A stretch of DNA of 64,000 nucleotides, from the NCBI RefSeq assembly GCF_021130785.1, contig NW_025777481.1:25329-89328 (forward strand), given 5' to 3'. The notes beneath the pieces were generated by a model that was given only the letters and a program-made list of their open reading frames with translations, was not told the DNA's origin and searched no databases. Positions 25,748-38,011 of this stretch are shown one piece after another. Numbering within the stretch: position 1 is the first letter of the stretch; every line of letters begins with the position of its first letter. This DNA comes from Homalodisca vitripennis. Taxonomy: Eukaryota > Arthropoda > Insecta > Hemiptera > Cicadellidae. A program made the translations under genes and the position numbers.

Positions 25748-25815
25748 ATATCTCAGTGGCAGTGCACTAGTCTTACAATCTGTAAAGCCCAGGTTTAAAT
25801 ATATCAGTAGTAATA
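25748..25815 (+). repeat. Possible tRNA-derived SINE head
   Basis: CTCAGTGGCAGTGCACTAG looks like a box A region. It is followed by CTTACAATCTGTAAAG (anticodon-arm-like) and CCCAGGTTTAAAT (box B-like). The acceptor stem is absent, so a SINE or pseudo-tRNA is more likely than a working tRNA. Confidence 0.35.
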
Positions 25816-26269
25816 TATTTTGCCTCCAGTAAAAACTAAAATTAATTTTTAATTAATAGAATATTAATACGAAGATTAATATAAACAGTTAACTTTTAAT
25901 ATTACCATTGTTTGGACTTTTGAATAAAATCGAATACAAACCTATTCTATAACAAAATTTTATTTTAAAAATAACTTCATTAAATGAATTAATTTTAAAA
26001 TAGAAACTCAAGATTGAAATAAGATAGCTAATGTCACATGACAAAGGAGGGACATTCTCAGAATATCCTCCCACCAAGATGGAATTATAGATGTTTATAT
26101 ACATTCCCCAATTGGTACCTTATTTTTATTGATATTATAAAATATTAGAGGTGTATATTGGAAGACACATCAACAATTCTTTTGTTTTCAATACTATTAT
26201 CAGTTATGTGGGTTGAAATCATTGATAGATTACACTTATTTCTTAGAACATTTGATTATGGCAAACACA
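25816..26269. other. No gene clearly supported
   Basis: AT-rich. It may contain the eroded 5' part of the Ulp1-like coding region that follows, but no motif is readable. Confidence 0.4.
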
Positions 26270-27560
26270 GGCATTTTAATTGTTCCAATTAATTTTGTTC
26301 AATTGATGGACAGTTTTGGAGGTGCACATTGGGATGTTCTTATATGTCACATGTGCTACTTTTTACGTATATGACTCATCAGAATGATACCATTATATAC
26401 TCACAATCTAAAATTGTAATGAATAAATTGTGTGACTCTATGGGGATGATTAAATCTTAAACTAGTTTTACCTTAATAAATGGAGGTAGACAAATCAACA
26501 ACTTTGATTGCGGCCTGTATGTCATCTTTGCTATCAACAAGATTTTAAGAGAATTTCTAGTGGTAATATATATAGACATAAACTATATTGAAACATGAAA
26601 TTTGGGATGGATGGAATTAATTTTAAAAAAGCGCTCACTATTAGCCTACATCGTTAATAATTGTACTGCATTTTCAAACAGTAAAATTTACACTCTCCTT
26701 AATGAATTTACAAACAACCATGTCTATAATGAAAAATGTGGAAATAAGATTGGTAAGATGAAAATTTATCTACAAAATTAAGCTGTGTAGGGTCATATAT
26801 CTGTACTAAATCATAAAATTAAGTACTTAGAGAAAGAATTTAAGTTTTAAAAGATCTTATATATGAACAACTACAAATAGATGACTCAACTAAAGTGTTA
26901 TTTGTTAATAAACAGAAAAATATGTCACAAAATTTCTTATAAAAACTTAAACAGGGATTACACCAGTAAATAAGCTAACTGTGGTCACTGATAGGTAGGG
27001 ATATGGCAAAGGTTTTTGATGGATAATTATCCAGTGGTTTTTCAACATTTGATTATGTACTTCCTGGTGCTGCTTGACAGGCAGTAATTGGTGCTTTAAA
27101 GACCAATCCATACATTAATAAACATTCAATAATATCTTGCTAGTTGGAGGCTCAAGTGATGTTGCAAACATTACTGACTATCAATACAGATATTTTGTTG
27201 AAGGTTTGATCAATATGATGGAAGATCAGGTGAAAGGACTTCAACACACAAGTATAATATTGGTCACTATGCTATACTGATATCATATTGTTAATATAAA
27301 ATGAAATTATTAGATCAATTAACTTCAAAACAGGAAATATCTTTTATCATTTTAATAATGTATACGTATATTTGGAATCTTAAATATTTGGTGTCTTCAA
27401 AGACACCGTCATATGAATCAGGGGTTCCACATCTGTAGAAGAGGAAAACAACATGTAAGTTATCTATTTGATTCATATAATTATTGAAGAAGCAACTCAG
27501 TTTGGAAAAGATTGTAGTGGAAAATAAACATATAAATAACAGAAAACATTGGAGTAATTG
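26270..27560 (+). pseudogene. Decayed gene: Ulp1/SENP-like protease joined to SGNH hydrolase
   Basis: Motifs appear in order on the plus strand across frame breaks. 26272-26346 reads ILIVPIN...GGAHWDVLI, matching the strand and catalytic His-Trp of C48 (Ulp1/SENP) proteases. 26355-26375 reads YVYDSSE, matching the catalytic Asp region. 26491-26514 reads QINNFDCG, the Gln(x5)AspCysGly oxyanion and nucleophile motif. A Lys/Glu-rich, coiled-coil-like stretch follows (26760-26900, e.g. HKIKYLEKEFK). Next come SGNH-hydrolase blocks: 26978-27015 (VVTDR*GYG, where GDS is expected), 27062-27075 (LPGAA), 27135-27170 (LLVGGSSDVAN, where GGTND is expected) and 27408-27455 (MNQGFHICRRGKQHV, the catalytic-His block). 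Coding-like sequence may continue to about 27750. Stops and frameshifts show it is dead. Ulp1 proteases remove SUMO-like tags, and SGNH enzymes hydrolyse esters. The fusion and its transposon origin are inferences. Confidence 0.6.
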
Positions 27561-28727
27561 AGAAAAATATAAAAAACATTTTCAAAAAATATGGGTTAAC
27601 ATTTACTCCCTGCATTTCTGCAGCTTTTAGTTGTGAAAGACAAATGAGTCAAATGGTGGCAGAGAAATTTAAAAAGGAATTTGTAAGGTTCTGCTCTGAT
27701 GATCTTTCTAATACACATTTAATGTTCCTGGAAACATCGTGTAGAAGAATATCAGCATAGTCATAGTCAAAGTACTTTATTCTGTAATATGTACAAGGTA
27801 CAAAGAATAGCGTAACTACAATGAAACTAAATACTAATATTAGTAACTTAAATCACATAGTAACTTAAGTCATATATTTTTAGTAAGTCTTTAAATCAGG
27901 GATTCTCAACCCCATTCCTATAAACTATGTGAGTGTTATGAGTTTTATATAAGTTTTAAACTGATTTTCTGTGGCCAAAATGATGTTTTTGAAAAATGTC
28001 TTTATGTACTTATGAGAATATAAGTAACGGCTGTAAGCAAACAAATGGTAGGATATTGTCATTTATCACATAGGTATTAGTCAAATACCCTTCTTTTTTT
28101 ATTCAAAAACATTAAAGCTTTCATTAAAAACTACTCCAACTCAATTAAATTATAAATTAATTTTTAATCAATCAAATGATTAGCACAAACTTTCTTTCTC
28201 TGCAAATTCTTGTTAAAAACTACAATATATTCAATCTTAACATTATGTTTCTTGAAATCAAAACATGAAGACCACATGATTATCTGGTGTTGCTGAAACT
28301 TTATGCAAGTATGTATTATAATATTTGTATAAAAAACTTCAGATTTTTAAGATAAAATCCATTTTATCCCAGTTTTACTTAATAAAATGTTTTTAAAAAG
28401 AACCTTACAAGTTTAGATGAAATATGTTGAACTTATAAGCTATTAAATAGTTTAAAATATATTATATTGATTTCAAGGTCCATCTGAGGTTTCTTTAACT
28501 TTTTGGATTTAGATTCTGAATTATTAAATTAATATTGAATTAAAAATTTACTAAAATTAAAGAATGCTTCTTTATCATTGAATATTTTGTTTTTCAGTCG
28601 TAAATGTTTAGATTACACCTTACCTATCACAAAAAATTAATATAATTTATAAATATAATTCTTATTCTTTTAAAACAAAATTTGTGTTTGTTTTTTCATG
28701 GGTTATACATTCTGAATAATTTTACCA
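27561..28727. other. AT-rich sequence; tail-like LINE end near 27760
   Basis: 27561-27750 has a coding-like trace (SCERQMSQMVAEKFKKEFV). 27755-27800 (AAAGTACTTTATTCTG) resembles the reversed 3' end of a LINE or SINE. The remainder shows nothing. Confidence 0.4.
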
Positions 28728-28731
28728 TTAA

Positions 28732-31643
28732 CACTTTCACTGCCGCCTCCTAATTTTGACAACTTTCTTACACTGCCGCCCATTTTTAACGATTTTTAAA
28801 TATATATAATTTTTTAACTAATTATAAGAAAACCATAGGACTTACATTTTTTTAAAGCTAAGTTCTTCCTCTTTCTACACAGATGCTCATGCATAAATAT
28901 TTTCAAACAGAAAGTCTTGGTTGAAAACTTAAAAACATAACGTTTTTTGTAAAAAATAAAAAGTTGACCAAAAAACATCACCATGTACTAGTCTGTAGCA
29001 TAATATATTTTTTATTATTTTTTTCTGTATTTAGAATTGTCATTACTAACACTATAGCTACACATGTTTACAATTAAAATTTACTTATGCTGAAATATTT
29101 TTTTTTAGTGTGGAAAGTCTTGAAACATGGTTCTTTGCACATGGCAATTTTGCACTCGCTACACTGATATGAAGTGTCTCTTCTTGCAGCCTTGCCTGAT
29201 TGTTTTTTAGTTATCAAAGAGCATACCTTGCACCTTTTTTGAGCTCTTTTCTTTCCTTCAGGCACTGGAATCTTTTCTAAGAAATGCTTCCCAGTTTGTA
29301 GTCTGCTTAGATGCCTACCGTTAGTATTTGGTGGAACATCTTCTTGAACAACCATCTCCCCACATAATTTTTTTCATGAATTGTGTCATGGTAATTTTTT
29401 TTCTATTTACTTTATTGTAAATAATGTTACAATTAACTAGGCACATGAGTATTACATGAAAGAAAAGCTTTCTCCACCATTTTATTGATTTATGATCAAA
29501 AGCTCCGTATGACATGCGCTGGTCAGACAAGTCGACACCATACTTGTTCTTGTTGTAGCCTACAACACAGGCTGGCTTGGTCATTTCTTTGCCTGTTTTG
29601 TTTGTGTAGGTTACCATTTCAGCTCTGTGTCTGGTGCTGAGCATATGGACATCTTTTTTGTCCCTCCAACATATGGCTAAGATGTTTCCATCCCTACGAC
29701 ACAACTGAGCACCTTTCTCTAATCGGGGTTTTTTTCAGTTCTTGTGGCAGCCCAATTCTGTTTGGCATTACAGTTCCTACAATACCTGTATTTAGCTGTT
29801 CTAATGCTGTAGCTAAAGTTGGACTTGTGTAATACCTATCTGTATAGAGTGTACGCCCTTCGCCAGCAAGATTACCCAGTAAGTTTATTACAATCTGTGT
29901 AACAACATTGCTTTGCCCACAATAAACCTGAAAATTCCAAATATAGCCAGAGGTACTCTCAGACACCATATATAATTTTATTCCATACTTGCTAGGCTTT
30001 TGGGGCATGTACTGTTTGAAAACAAGTCTTCCTCTGAACTTGCACATCCCCTCATCAATTGTTACATTTTCCCCTGGGCGGTAAGTTTCCTTGAAACGTT
30101 CAGCAACGTGATCAATCAGTGGCCTAACTTTGTATAAGGGGTCATAACCGGGTTCTCCTTTTTTAGGCTGGACTGAGCTGTCACTCAAATGAAGGTTAGA
30201 GAGAATCAAAAGAAATCTGTTCCTTCCCATAATATTAGGGCAATAATTGCACGAGACAACAGGATCAGTGCTCCAGTGATCTTGGATCTGTGGTCTGCTG
30301 CTGAAGCTCATATGTATAATTATTGCTAGAAACTTCTTTACTTCTAGTAGACTAACACTCTTCCACTCAGACATCCTACAAGAAGGTGAAAGTGCCTGTT
30401 TTGCCCTCAATTGTCTTATTTTTTGAGAGGCGTATAGATTTGTTTGATGTTTCAATAGGGTTATTATATCATTGTCAATGAAATGAGAAAATGTGTCACT
30501 TACTGAACATCCTTCTTCCAGAAACTGTACCTGTCTGCAGTTTACCTTGCCCAAACAAACACAGGAATGTTTGGAGTCACATCATTGTCAGTCCAGTTAT
30601 ATGTATTTGTAGGTCTAGCCTGAGTTCTTCGAACAGTTGGCCTAGCTGTACTGTGCCCCAATGGCCTTCCACGGATGGCTCTAGGCCTAGGGCTTTCTTC
30701 CATGGCTTCATCTTCAGAGCCTACAATAAACAAACTAAATTACTCTACAATAGGCCAGGACTATTATAAAGGATTGCAAAATAAACTTTATTGACAAAGG
30801 AAAACAAAATAGCCTACACTATCAAACAAATTTGTTGCAGTAGGCTATATTAGCCTAAAAGATTGTCTGCACTGCCTAACAAAACCATATCTACTTACTA
30901 GATTCATGATGAAGTATATTTTCATGACTACTAGTTTCAATTGTACTTGGTCTATTGGGAGTGTCTGATAGGCCTAGCCCACTTGTTCCAGGAACATCAT
31001 CAAAATCTTCATCAGAAGCTGAAAATAAACAATAAACTGTAAAATTCTGTAATAAACCAATTATTTACAAAACACAAGAATAAATGTTTTTATTACTAAT
31101 TTGCTTATATTTGTTATTTGAGTAAAAATACAATGTCAACAAACTTACTTGCATCTCCAAGAAGTCCATCAGTAGTAAAATCGGGATCATTATCTGTGTC
31201 ATCTTGGAATAAATCATCACTTTCACTGTCACTTGAACATCTGAGTAACTCTTCTAGAACTTGATTGTCTTCAATACTGTTACGATTCATTGTATTTACT
31301 CACAAAACAATCATAAACAAACGTAATAGCAAGCAAAACAATAACGACGCAGACGACGAACTACGGTAGCAGAACGACAACAAATAGCCGACGCCCGACG
31401 CGAAGCGGTAAACAAACCACTTTTTTTCCGATGTTACAGATGACTGCCAACAACATTTCATAGATTATAATACATAGAGTAAGAAACAAAAACATCGAAT
31501 TAGCGAATGACTATCAATGCCGAATTTCATAGTCGTTTAAATGAGTTTTTATTACTGTAAAAGTCGGCGCCGTCAAATGACGTTGTCGGCAGTCTATAGA
31601 ACTCCTTGCGCGACGTCAAATTACGTTGTCGGCAGTGAAAGTG
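28732..31643 (-). mobile_element. piggyBac-type transposon, structurally complete
   Basis: The ends are exact inverted repeats: CACTTTCACTGCC at 28732 and GGCAGTGAAAGTG ending at 31643. Each is flanked by TTAA (28728-28731 and 31644-31647), the piggyBac target duplication. Length 2912 bp. Subterminal repeats occur on both sides: CACTGCCGCC is repeated near 28772, and ACGTTGTCGGCAGT occurs twice at 31580-31635. It carries one transposase gene on the minus strand. The intact ends and few mutations imply recent activity. Confidence 0.95.
29074..31290 (-). pseudogene. piggyBac transposase (PGBD4-like), three exons, frame slips
   Basis: Exon 1 (31290-31149) starts at ATG and is acidic (LLRCSSDSESDD; DNDPDF), ending at GTAAGT. 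Exon 2 (31018-30899) follows TTTATTTTCAG and ends at GTAAGT. Exon 3 (30720-29074) follows TTTATTGTAG. The DDE_Tnp_1_7 core carries the three catalytic aspartates in TIDEGMCKFRGR, YTDRYYTSP and YGVDLSDQRMSYG. The C-terminus is a Cys-rich zinc-finger-like domain (CKVCSLI; YQCSECKIAMC). The total would be about 630 residues, normal for the family. Single-base slips near 30550, 29720 (an A/C run) and 29350 (an A run) split exon 3 into four open pieces. They could be mutations or homopolymer sequencing errors. The protein excises and inserts the element at TTAA in the nucleus. Confidence 0.9.
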
Positions 31644-31647
31644 TTAA

Positions 31648-32669
31648 AGTACTATCTGCTTGTTTAGAATGATTTTGGAATTAAAACCTCTTTTCATCAC
31701 ACCAACCTGATCAGGTGTAGAATCTGCCCTTCATCGGGGATCAACAAATTTTATCTTGCCAATGAGATAATACACTCATATAAGAATATCATTGAAGGCA
31801 AATCATAGTAATAAAAATATATACTATACCAAACCGTCCAAAAATTAATCTCGCCACATCAAGTCAGGAACTTCTTCATTGGCTCCAACACATGTCCAGT
31901 ACCATTCCTTACCTATAGCTCAAAATGATAGCAGTGTAGAGATATACAACTATGAATATCGAAAGGAAGTCACTCAGGAAATCTTAATCAAGTAATAAGT
32001 ATCCCATGACATTTATTATCTCCAGGAGTAAGGGATTCCAATAAATATTTAAGTCTGGTTTAATATATTAATTTAATTATACAATACAAATGTACTTCTT
32101 TTAAAATAACTATGTATTAAACATTTCTCTCCAGTTTAAATTTGAAGTTAGGTTACAATCAATTATAAAAGAATAATCAGTTATAAAACAGACACTTTTT
32201 TCAAAATTATTATAAAATCATTGTGTATAATTACATAATTAAATTACAGATACAACTGAATGTAACAATGTACATAACAATCATATATCTTTTCTTATAA
32301 ATAAGTTCTACTATGGTGTACGTAAGCACAATATAATAATAATTAGTCAATCTATTAATTAAGAATTATTCTATATTCAAATATTAATAGTATTTATTAT
32401 ATATTATAAAACTTATTACATAATGTGTCATAAGTTCTGTAAAATTATTTGAAATTTTGTAGTTGCCAATTAAAATTTGCTGTCAAGAAACAGAAGTTTC
32501 CACAACTATTCAAAAAGATGTGAACACGAATAAAGATTAGTGAAAATTGAATACAATGTATCCAGACTAATTTATTACACACGTTGCTGTATAAAGTCAT
32601 CTCAACATTAAACCATCCAAAGGATTTCACAGATTATCTTTTTGATTTCTTAAACCAATAGTATGTGTA
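31648..32669. other. No gene seen
   Basis: AT-rich flank of the piggyBac element. Confidence 0.5.
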
Positions 32670-32695
32670 GTGCTTACTAAAAAAATAAACATAGT

Positions 32696-32843
32696 TTTAT
32701 TTAGATCCCTTAAGATAAATAATTTAAATTTAAGTTCATTGCACTTAACCTTGTTAACAAAGTCTGTTTTGGCATCCAAATCTGTGTTTATTGTTTTAAT
32801 GTTTGCCGGGGGCATTCTAGCTGTTTGTTACCCTGGCTTTCTT
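32696..32843 (+). CDS. Candidate exon with one membrane segment
   Basis: The frame after an acceptor-like TTTTATTTAG encodes a short polar stretch, then a hydrophobic segment (SVFIVLMFAGGILAVCYPGF). It reaches ATTAG/GTACTC, a possible donor, or runs on to a stop near 32903. Small-residue-rich text with a Pro at the end of the helix recalls amino-acid/auxin permease transmembrane segments, but the match is weak and the splice sites are not strong. It could equally be a chance open frame. Confidence 0.2.
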
Positions 32844-33689
32844 ATATTTATTAGGTACTCGTCTCATGGCACAATGAAGGTTTTAAATATATTGTATAAT
32901 TAGTATTATAAACACTTTATTTCAACAGAGGATATTTTGTTGTGGTGTTATGTATAATATGAATAATAATATGTATAATATTTTCCCTTAAAACACATGA
33001 ATTCCCAATATAACACAGACTAGTATTATCGGTGTGTTGATTTATTTAAATATTGGTCTAGCTAAGAAATAATACAAATATACTTAAAGTACAAATATTT
33101 GCACTTAAAGATGAAAATTATAAGAATAACTAAATTTTACTGTAAATTGGCTATTTAGTAGGAGTGAAACTGAGATATATCATGAGATTATAACAATCAA
33201 ATACATTAATATATTCTTATAAAGAGCCGAAAACGTTTGAAAATATATTTTCCACCAACAAGCTTTAATGAGTATTTCTCATATCTCATTAGTTGTATTA
33301 AACCTTAAATAAGTCACGTGAAGTAATCGACTGAAATGTAAATTTTATTTACTATCCCTTCCAATGCCATTCAAAATGTTAATGTATTCAAATACTAAAA
33401 ATACATGTTGTACATAAAATTGAAGGTAAAAAACATTTGAATGTAGACTTTTCATATATCAAGCCAAGTCATGTTGTGTATCTTTTTTACTGTAAAAAAC
33501 ATTTTAGAAAAACAAAATTATAACAAATTGTTAAAAATTATATAAAGCGTTTTTTTTACGGGAGAGGATTTGTCCTTATGCCTTTAACGTCAAACTCTGT
33601 GTAAATTTTTGAACAGTTTCTTTAGCAAAGACTGACATATTTAGTCAGCATGATAAAAACGGGTAATAACCTTTGCAGTAAAAGTCACA

Positions 33690-33935
33690 AGTCCTATAGT
33701 CTAGGTATGTACCTACACTCGTGGTCAGATAACTTAAACTGCGCCAGCTTGTGAAATTATGACCAGCAATCCTGCGGTCTACACCTCGTACACCTTGTAG
33801 CCAGTGTTGCCCTTCGCCTGGCGGTCAGTTTTACGTGTCCAATAGGCGGGATTTCAACGACTCGCTTGTAGGTCTAGTGGAAGTGCATACCTGTGGCCTA
33901 CCAATCAACAATAACACAGACCCAGTTTTTAAAAA
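33690..33935. other. GC-richer island without a clear gene
   Basis: Contains GCCAGTGTTGCCCTTCGCC and TAGGCGGGATTTC among AT-rich neighbours. There is no open frame of note. It could be an old transposon piece, a non-coding exon or a regulatory island. Confidence 0.35.
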
Positions 33936-35949
33936 CTGTAACCGGATTTAGTACTAGAGGCAGGACATTAGTTGGATGACTATTTGGCTGACATTAATAT
34001 GTTTCCAGACTTTTGGATCCAATCGATTTATTTTAAACAAAACTAGTTTTGGCATTAGGATATGACACATTTTTTACTCATACTATAAGTTTATTGTAAA
34101 TAAAAAGTTTATAGTACTTATAGCATAGGAAGTCATTGGTATGTATCAAAAGGAGGAAAACGTATACATTTGCTATGAAACTAATTTATTTTACATTTAT
34201 GTTAATGACCTCATTGAAATCTTATAAATTTTCAATGCTATTTGAAGTGAAACGCTTCTAGATATAAAATTAGTAAAATATAACTGGAATCGACATTTTT
34301 ATAAGTAATATAGTATAAGCCTACTACTATATAAACTGAAATCTACTTTGGAAACAAATAATAAATAATATAGAAGATTTTAACCAAAAATAAATCCCAA
34401 AACACGCTGTCATACAAATTTAAAAATTAGTACTTTAATCAAAAGTAAATCACAAATATCAGTGTTAAAAACATAGTCTTATTCCAAATTTTGTAACGAT
34501 TAAATAAAACGAAATTTCGTTAAAACCCGTAACATCACCATGCAGTGTTTGGGATAGGATCTTGTATGAACTTTTATGTAATTTAAATACTAAATGAAAA
34601 CAATTGGACCTACATAAACTTGGTTCATGAATAGAAAAGAATTATACAATTAAGACTCATACTGTGCATTTTGAACAACCACATTGTAGCATACATGTTA
34701 AAAAAAATTAGGACATTTCAGTTTATTATTTCATTTCTACATAAAGGTTAAATCTTTACAAAATTTATATTACAACTACAAGTTACAATATTTGATTCTT
34801 AACATTTAAAAAATACAATATAAAACTTAATTGTTTCTTGTATCATAAAATCATTTAAGATATGCTTAACAAATTTAGTTAATGATATATATGGACTAAT
34901 CCTAATGAATATATATAAATTAACTTTGGAATCAAACAATACATAATATAGAAGCAATTACTTGTATACAAATCCCAAATACGCTGTCATAGAAATATAA
35001 AAGTATGACTTAAATTGAACATAGATTACAAGTATAATGGGTAAAGCAGCCTAAATTTTTTTTTATTTATTATCTTTTTAAGAGATTAAAAAAGATAATA
35101 AATAAAAAGTTTTGTTACCTTAGTAACATGTGTGGTGATTCGGATGGATACTTCCATAATAACTGTTTTTATTTATATAATCCATACGTGAAAATATAAA
35201 TAATATAACCAATCATGGTACATAAACAGAAAATTATTACACGTTATGTATGACTCCTATTGTGTATTTTGTACAACAACAATATATAAAAAATACAATG
35301 AAAATTAAATTTCTTTTACGAAATATAAAAAATTCCAACGTAGTATTTTTTGGAACCAAACAACAAAAGAAAAACATTACTGTAATAATCATACATTATG
35401 TTACTTTGCATACATCAAACATATAAAAAATTAAAACAGACTATTTTATTTCTACGTGAATAGGAAATCTTTGCAAAATATGTTTTACAACTACAAGTTA
35501 TCACCGGTTTTCATGTAACCAATCTCATATTAATTACGGCTAATTAGATGTCAGAAATGCGTAAATTATATTAAGCTATACTACATAAAATCACAAATTG
35601 CAATGTATAAAAGAATGTGGTATTACAGAAAGTACTGTAACACAGTCTGAAGAACAATATTTGACTCATTATTTAACAGATTATTTTTTGTTAAGCTGAG
35701 TGATGGGTATGTTAAGCTTATTATAAACCGGGTATAACAACGAATAAGCAACAAATTTAATAAGTTGTTGACTACAAACACAAATGTAGAAATCGTCCAT
35801 GTGATTGATTTGAAACTCTTTACTATTGCTGCAAAGTAAGTAAAATTTAGATCTCTTGTTTTACAATCTTTCTCATTCACAAAACAACTATAACATTATA
35901 GATGAGGTAGTTTCATTGTAAGTAAATTATGCCTAAAATATATTGAATT
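33936..35949. other. AT-rich stretch with one strong hairpin
   Basis: At about 35055-35110, a 20-bp arm TTTTTATTTATTATCTTTTT is followed after 8 bases by its complement. It could be a small MITE remnant. Nothing else is seen. Confidence 0.55.
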
Positions 35950-36205
35950 ATATATAATAATAATAATAATACTAACTTTATTTTCCACCATTTACAAACA
36001 AATACAAAACAATATACATTCTTTGGAAATACACTGACCAAAAACCAGTAGCTGGTCAGCGTAACGAAAACAAAACAATGTACAAATATAAAATAAAAAG
36101 AGTCCTTTCCTAATAAAAATAATATTCCTGCCGAAAGCTGCTCTCCATGACGTCTGCATCTGATTAAAACGTCCAGAGGCATATGATGAGATACAGTACA
36201 CATTT
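35950..36205 (-). mobile_element. LINE 3' end with ATT-repeat tail
   Basis: The minus strand ends GGTGGAAAATAAAGTTAG and then (TAT)n. Upstream text includes CTGACCAGCTACTGG and TGGTCAGTG. A similar GGTCAGT near the tail, with a polyadenylation-like AATAAA, occurs in the LINE at 47.6-47.7 kb. No coding sequence is kept. Confidence 0.5.
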
Positions 36206-36691
36206 ATACACACATACATATAGTATACATAAATATAAAATACAATAGAGAAAGTTGCCATTCACTAACCTAAATTCACAATAAATCTAATATATTAATT
36301 AAAAGTTTGGCTAATACCAATTACAAGGAAAAATAACAAAAGTTTTAATAATGGTAAAATAAAATAAATTCAGAATTTAGTGTACTATTTGAAAAAATTA
36401 AAAATCGAATATTCAGCTCAAAATATTTGTTAAATCACCAATATTAAGATGTGTCAAAAGTCAAGCTTTCAGCATTTATAGTCACATATCCCGTATTGAC
36501 TACCATAAATTTTACCAGATTATGTTATAGATTAAAACAAAAAATGTTTGCCATATAATGTATAGCCCTGTCTAGCTTAGTTTTCTGTCTGTCCATATTG
36601 GGGGTTTTTATTTGTAATAGTTTATATCTCAGTGATGGTTTGTGATATCAAACTGAAACTATATACGTTTAATGGTCTAAACCGTCACATC
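36206..36691. other. No gene seen
   Basis: AT-rich. 36570-36690 (GTCTAGCTTAGTTTTCTGTCTG) resembles insect dispersed repeats. Confidence 0.4.
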
Positions 36692-36695
36692 TTAA

Positions 36696-38007
36696 CACTT
36701 TGAGTGCCACAGCGTCGCCAGTTTTGACTTTCCGTATTTTGATAATATTTTATATAGTACAAGATTATTTTGGCCAAATAACCAGACAGCTGTATTCAAT
36801 AGGTTCCAAACTATCAATAAATATGAGTTTTATGTTGTTTCTCTACTATTTATCTGTGAAACTTAGTTGTTTGGGTACTTATCAAGAAGCCACTATTTTT
36901 GGACGAGTTTTCCTTACCGGGGACAAAACAAATTACAGTAAATAACTAACTTTATTTAACCAATTTTGGAATTTACAAGTTATTACGACAGTCAATGAAA
37001 TCAAAAACTATAAGAACAAACGTTTCATTATTCGAAAATGTCAGGTCATTCGTGTGTCTATTTGGAGAGATTTGGAGATAGGAAGTATAACTCATCGAGT
37101 ATTATTCGATTCGTTAAGGAAGAAGGAACGTATAATGAAGTTTATTTTGATCTCTGATAAGGAAAACCCGTCCAAAAATAGTGGGCTGTGATAATACCGA
37201 AGTACCTGTGTGATGACTCAGTCTTCCAGTCACGCGACGTAGCGGACGAGTACCGTGTTGCGTAACGGCCATTCTTGTTGTTTATGTGCCGATAACCAAG
37301 CATTTGAGTAAATACAAAATAAAATAGTAACTTATACTGTATTTTAATGTATTTCTCTACAAAAGTAATGTAGTGTTGTGTCCAAGCGAAAAACGTAAAT
37401 TTTCACTGTAAATATTATTAGAGTTATTATTTAGTAAACGTAAACTTTTATGTAAATATGTTAGCAAGTATTTGATTAGCAACATTTACCAATCATATTT
37501 ATTTGTGTTATATTGATGTTTTATTATATTTATTGGGAAAACTGCATCATTACTAAGTAATTTCTAAACTCTGACAAATGAAGTACAGTTTATAAAATGT
37601 CGGTACCGGGCAGCATTTTGTTAATACATATAATGCCATGTTTTTAAAAATACTAGAATAAGATATTGCACGTGGGTTTTATTTCGAATTATATGGGCCT
37701 CTATCATGGTATAAAGAAAAACTCTTAAAAATACCGTACACACTCAAATTAGGTCGAAACTTAACTTTTTTATACAAAAGTAAAAAACTTTTTTATAAAT
37801 ACTGAAATTTTTTATAAATCATATTTCATTTGTAAACGATATGTATCATATTCTGCATTTAATAAAAAAACAACAACAAAATTATGGACATCTGTTTGGT
37901 AGTTATTTTACAACAGCTTTTTCCCCCAAAAGTTTACAAATATGCGAAAAAAACAGTGTGGCACTTTATGCATATGCCTTCGGAATACACCCGTGGCACT
38001 CAAAGGG
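36696..38007. mobile_element. Non-autonomous piggyBac-type element (TTAA-flanked)
   Basis: The left end CACTTTGAGTGCCAC and the right end GTGGCACTCAAAGGG are inverted repeats with one mismatch, flanked by TTAA (36692-36695 and 38008-38011). Length 1312 bp. The interior has an inverted repeat around CCACTATTTTTGGACG (about 36890-36920 against 37153-37188) and no transposase. Its ends differ from those of the element at 28732, so another piggyBac family must have mobilised it. Confidence 0.85.
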
Positions 38008-38011
38008 TTAA

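Noticed and set aside
25748..25815. Functional tRNA gene
   Set aside because: No acceptor stem pairs and box B is degraded. At most it is a SINE head.
30491..30769. Plus-strand 92-codon frame
   Set aside because: Antisense of piggyBac exon 3.
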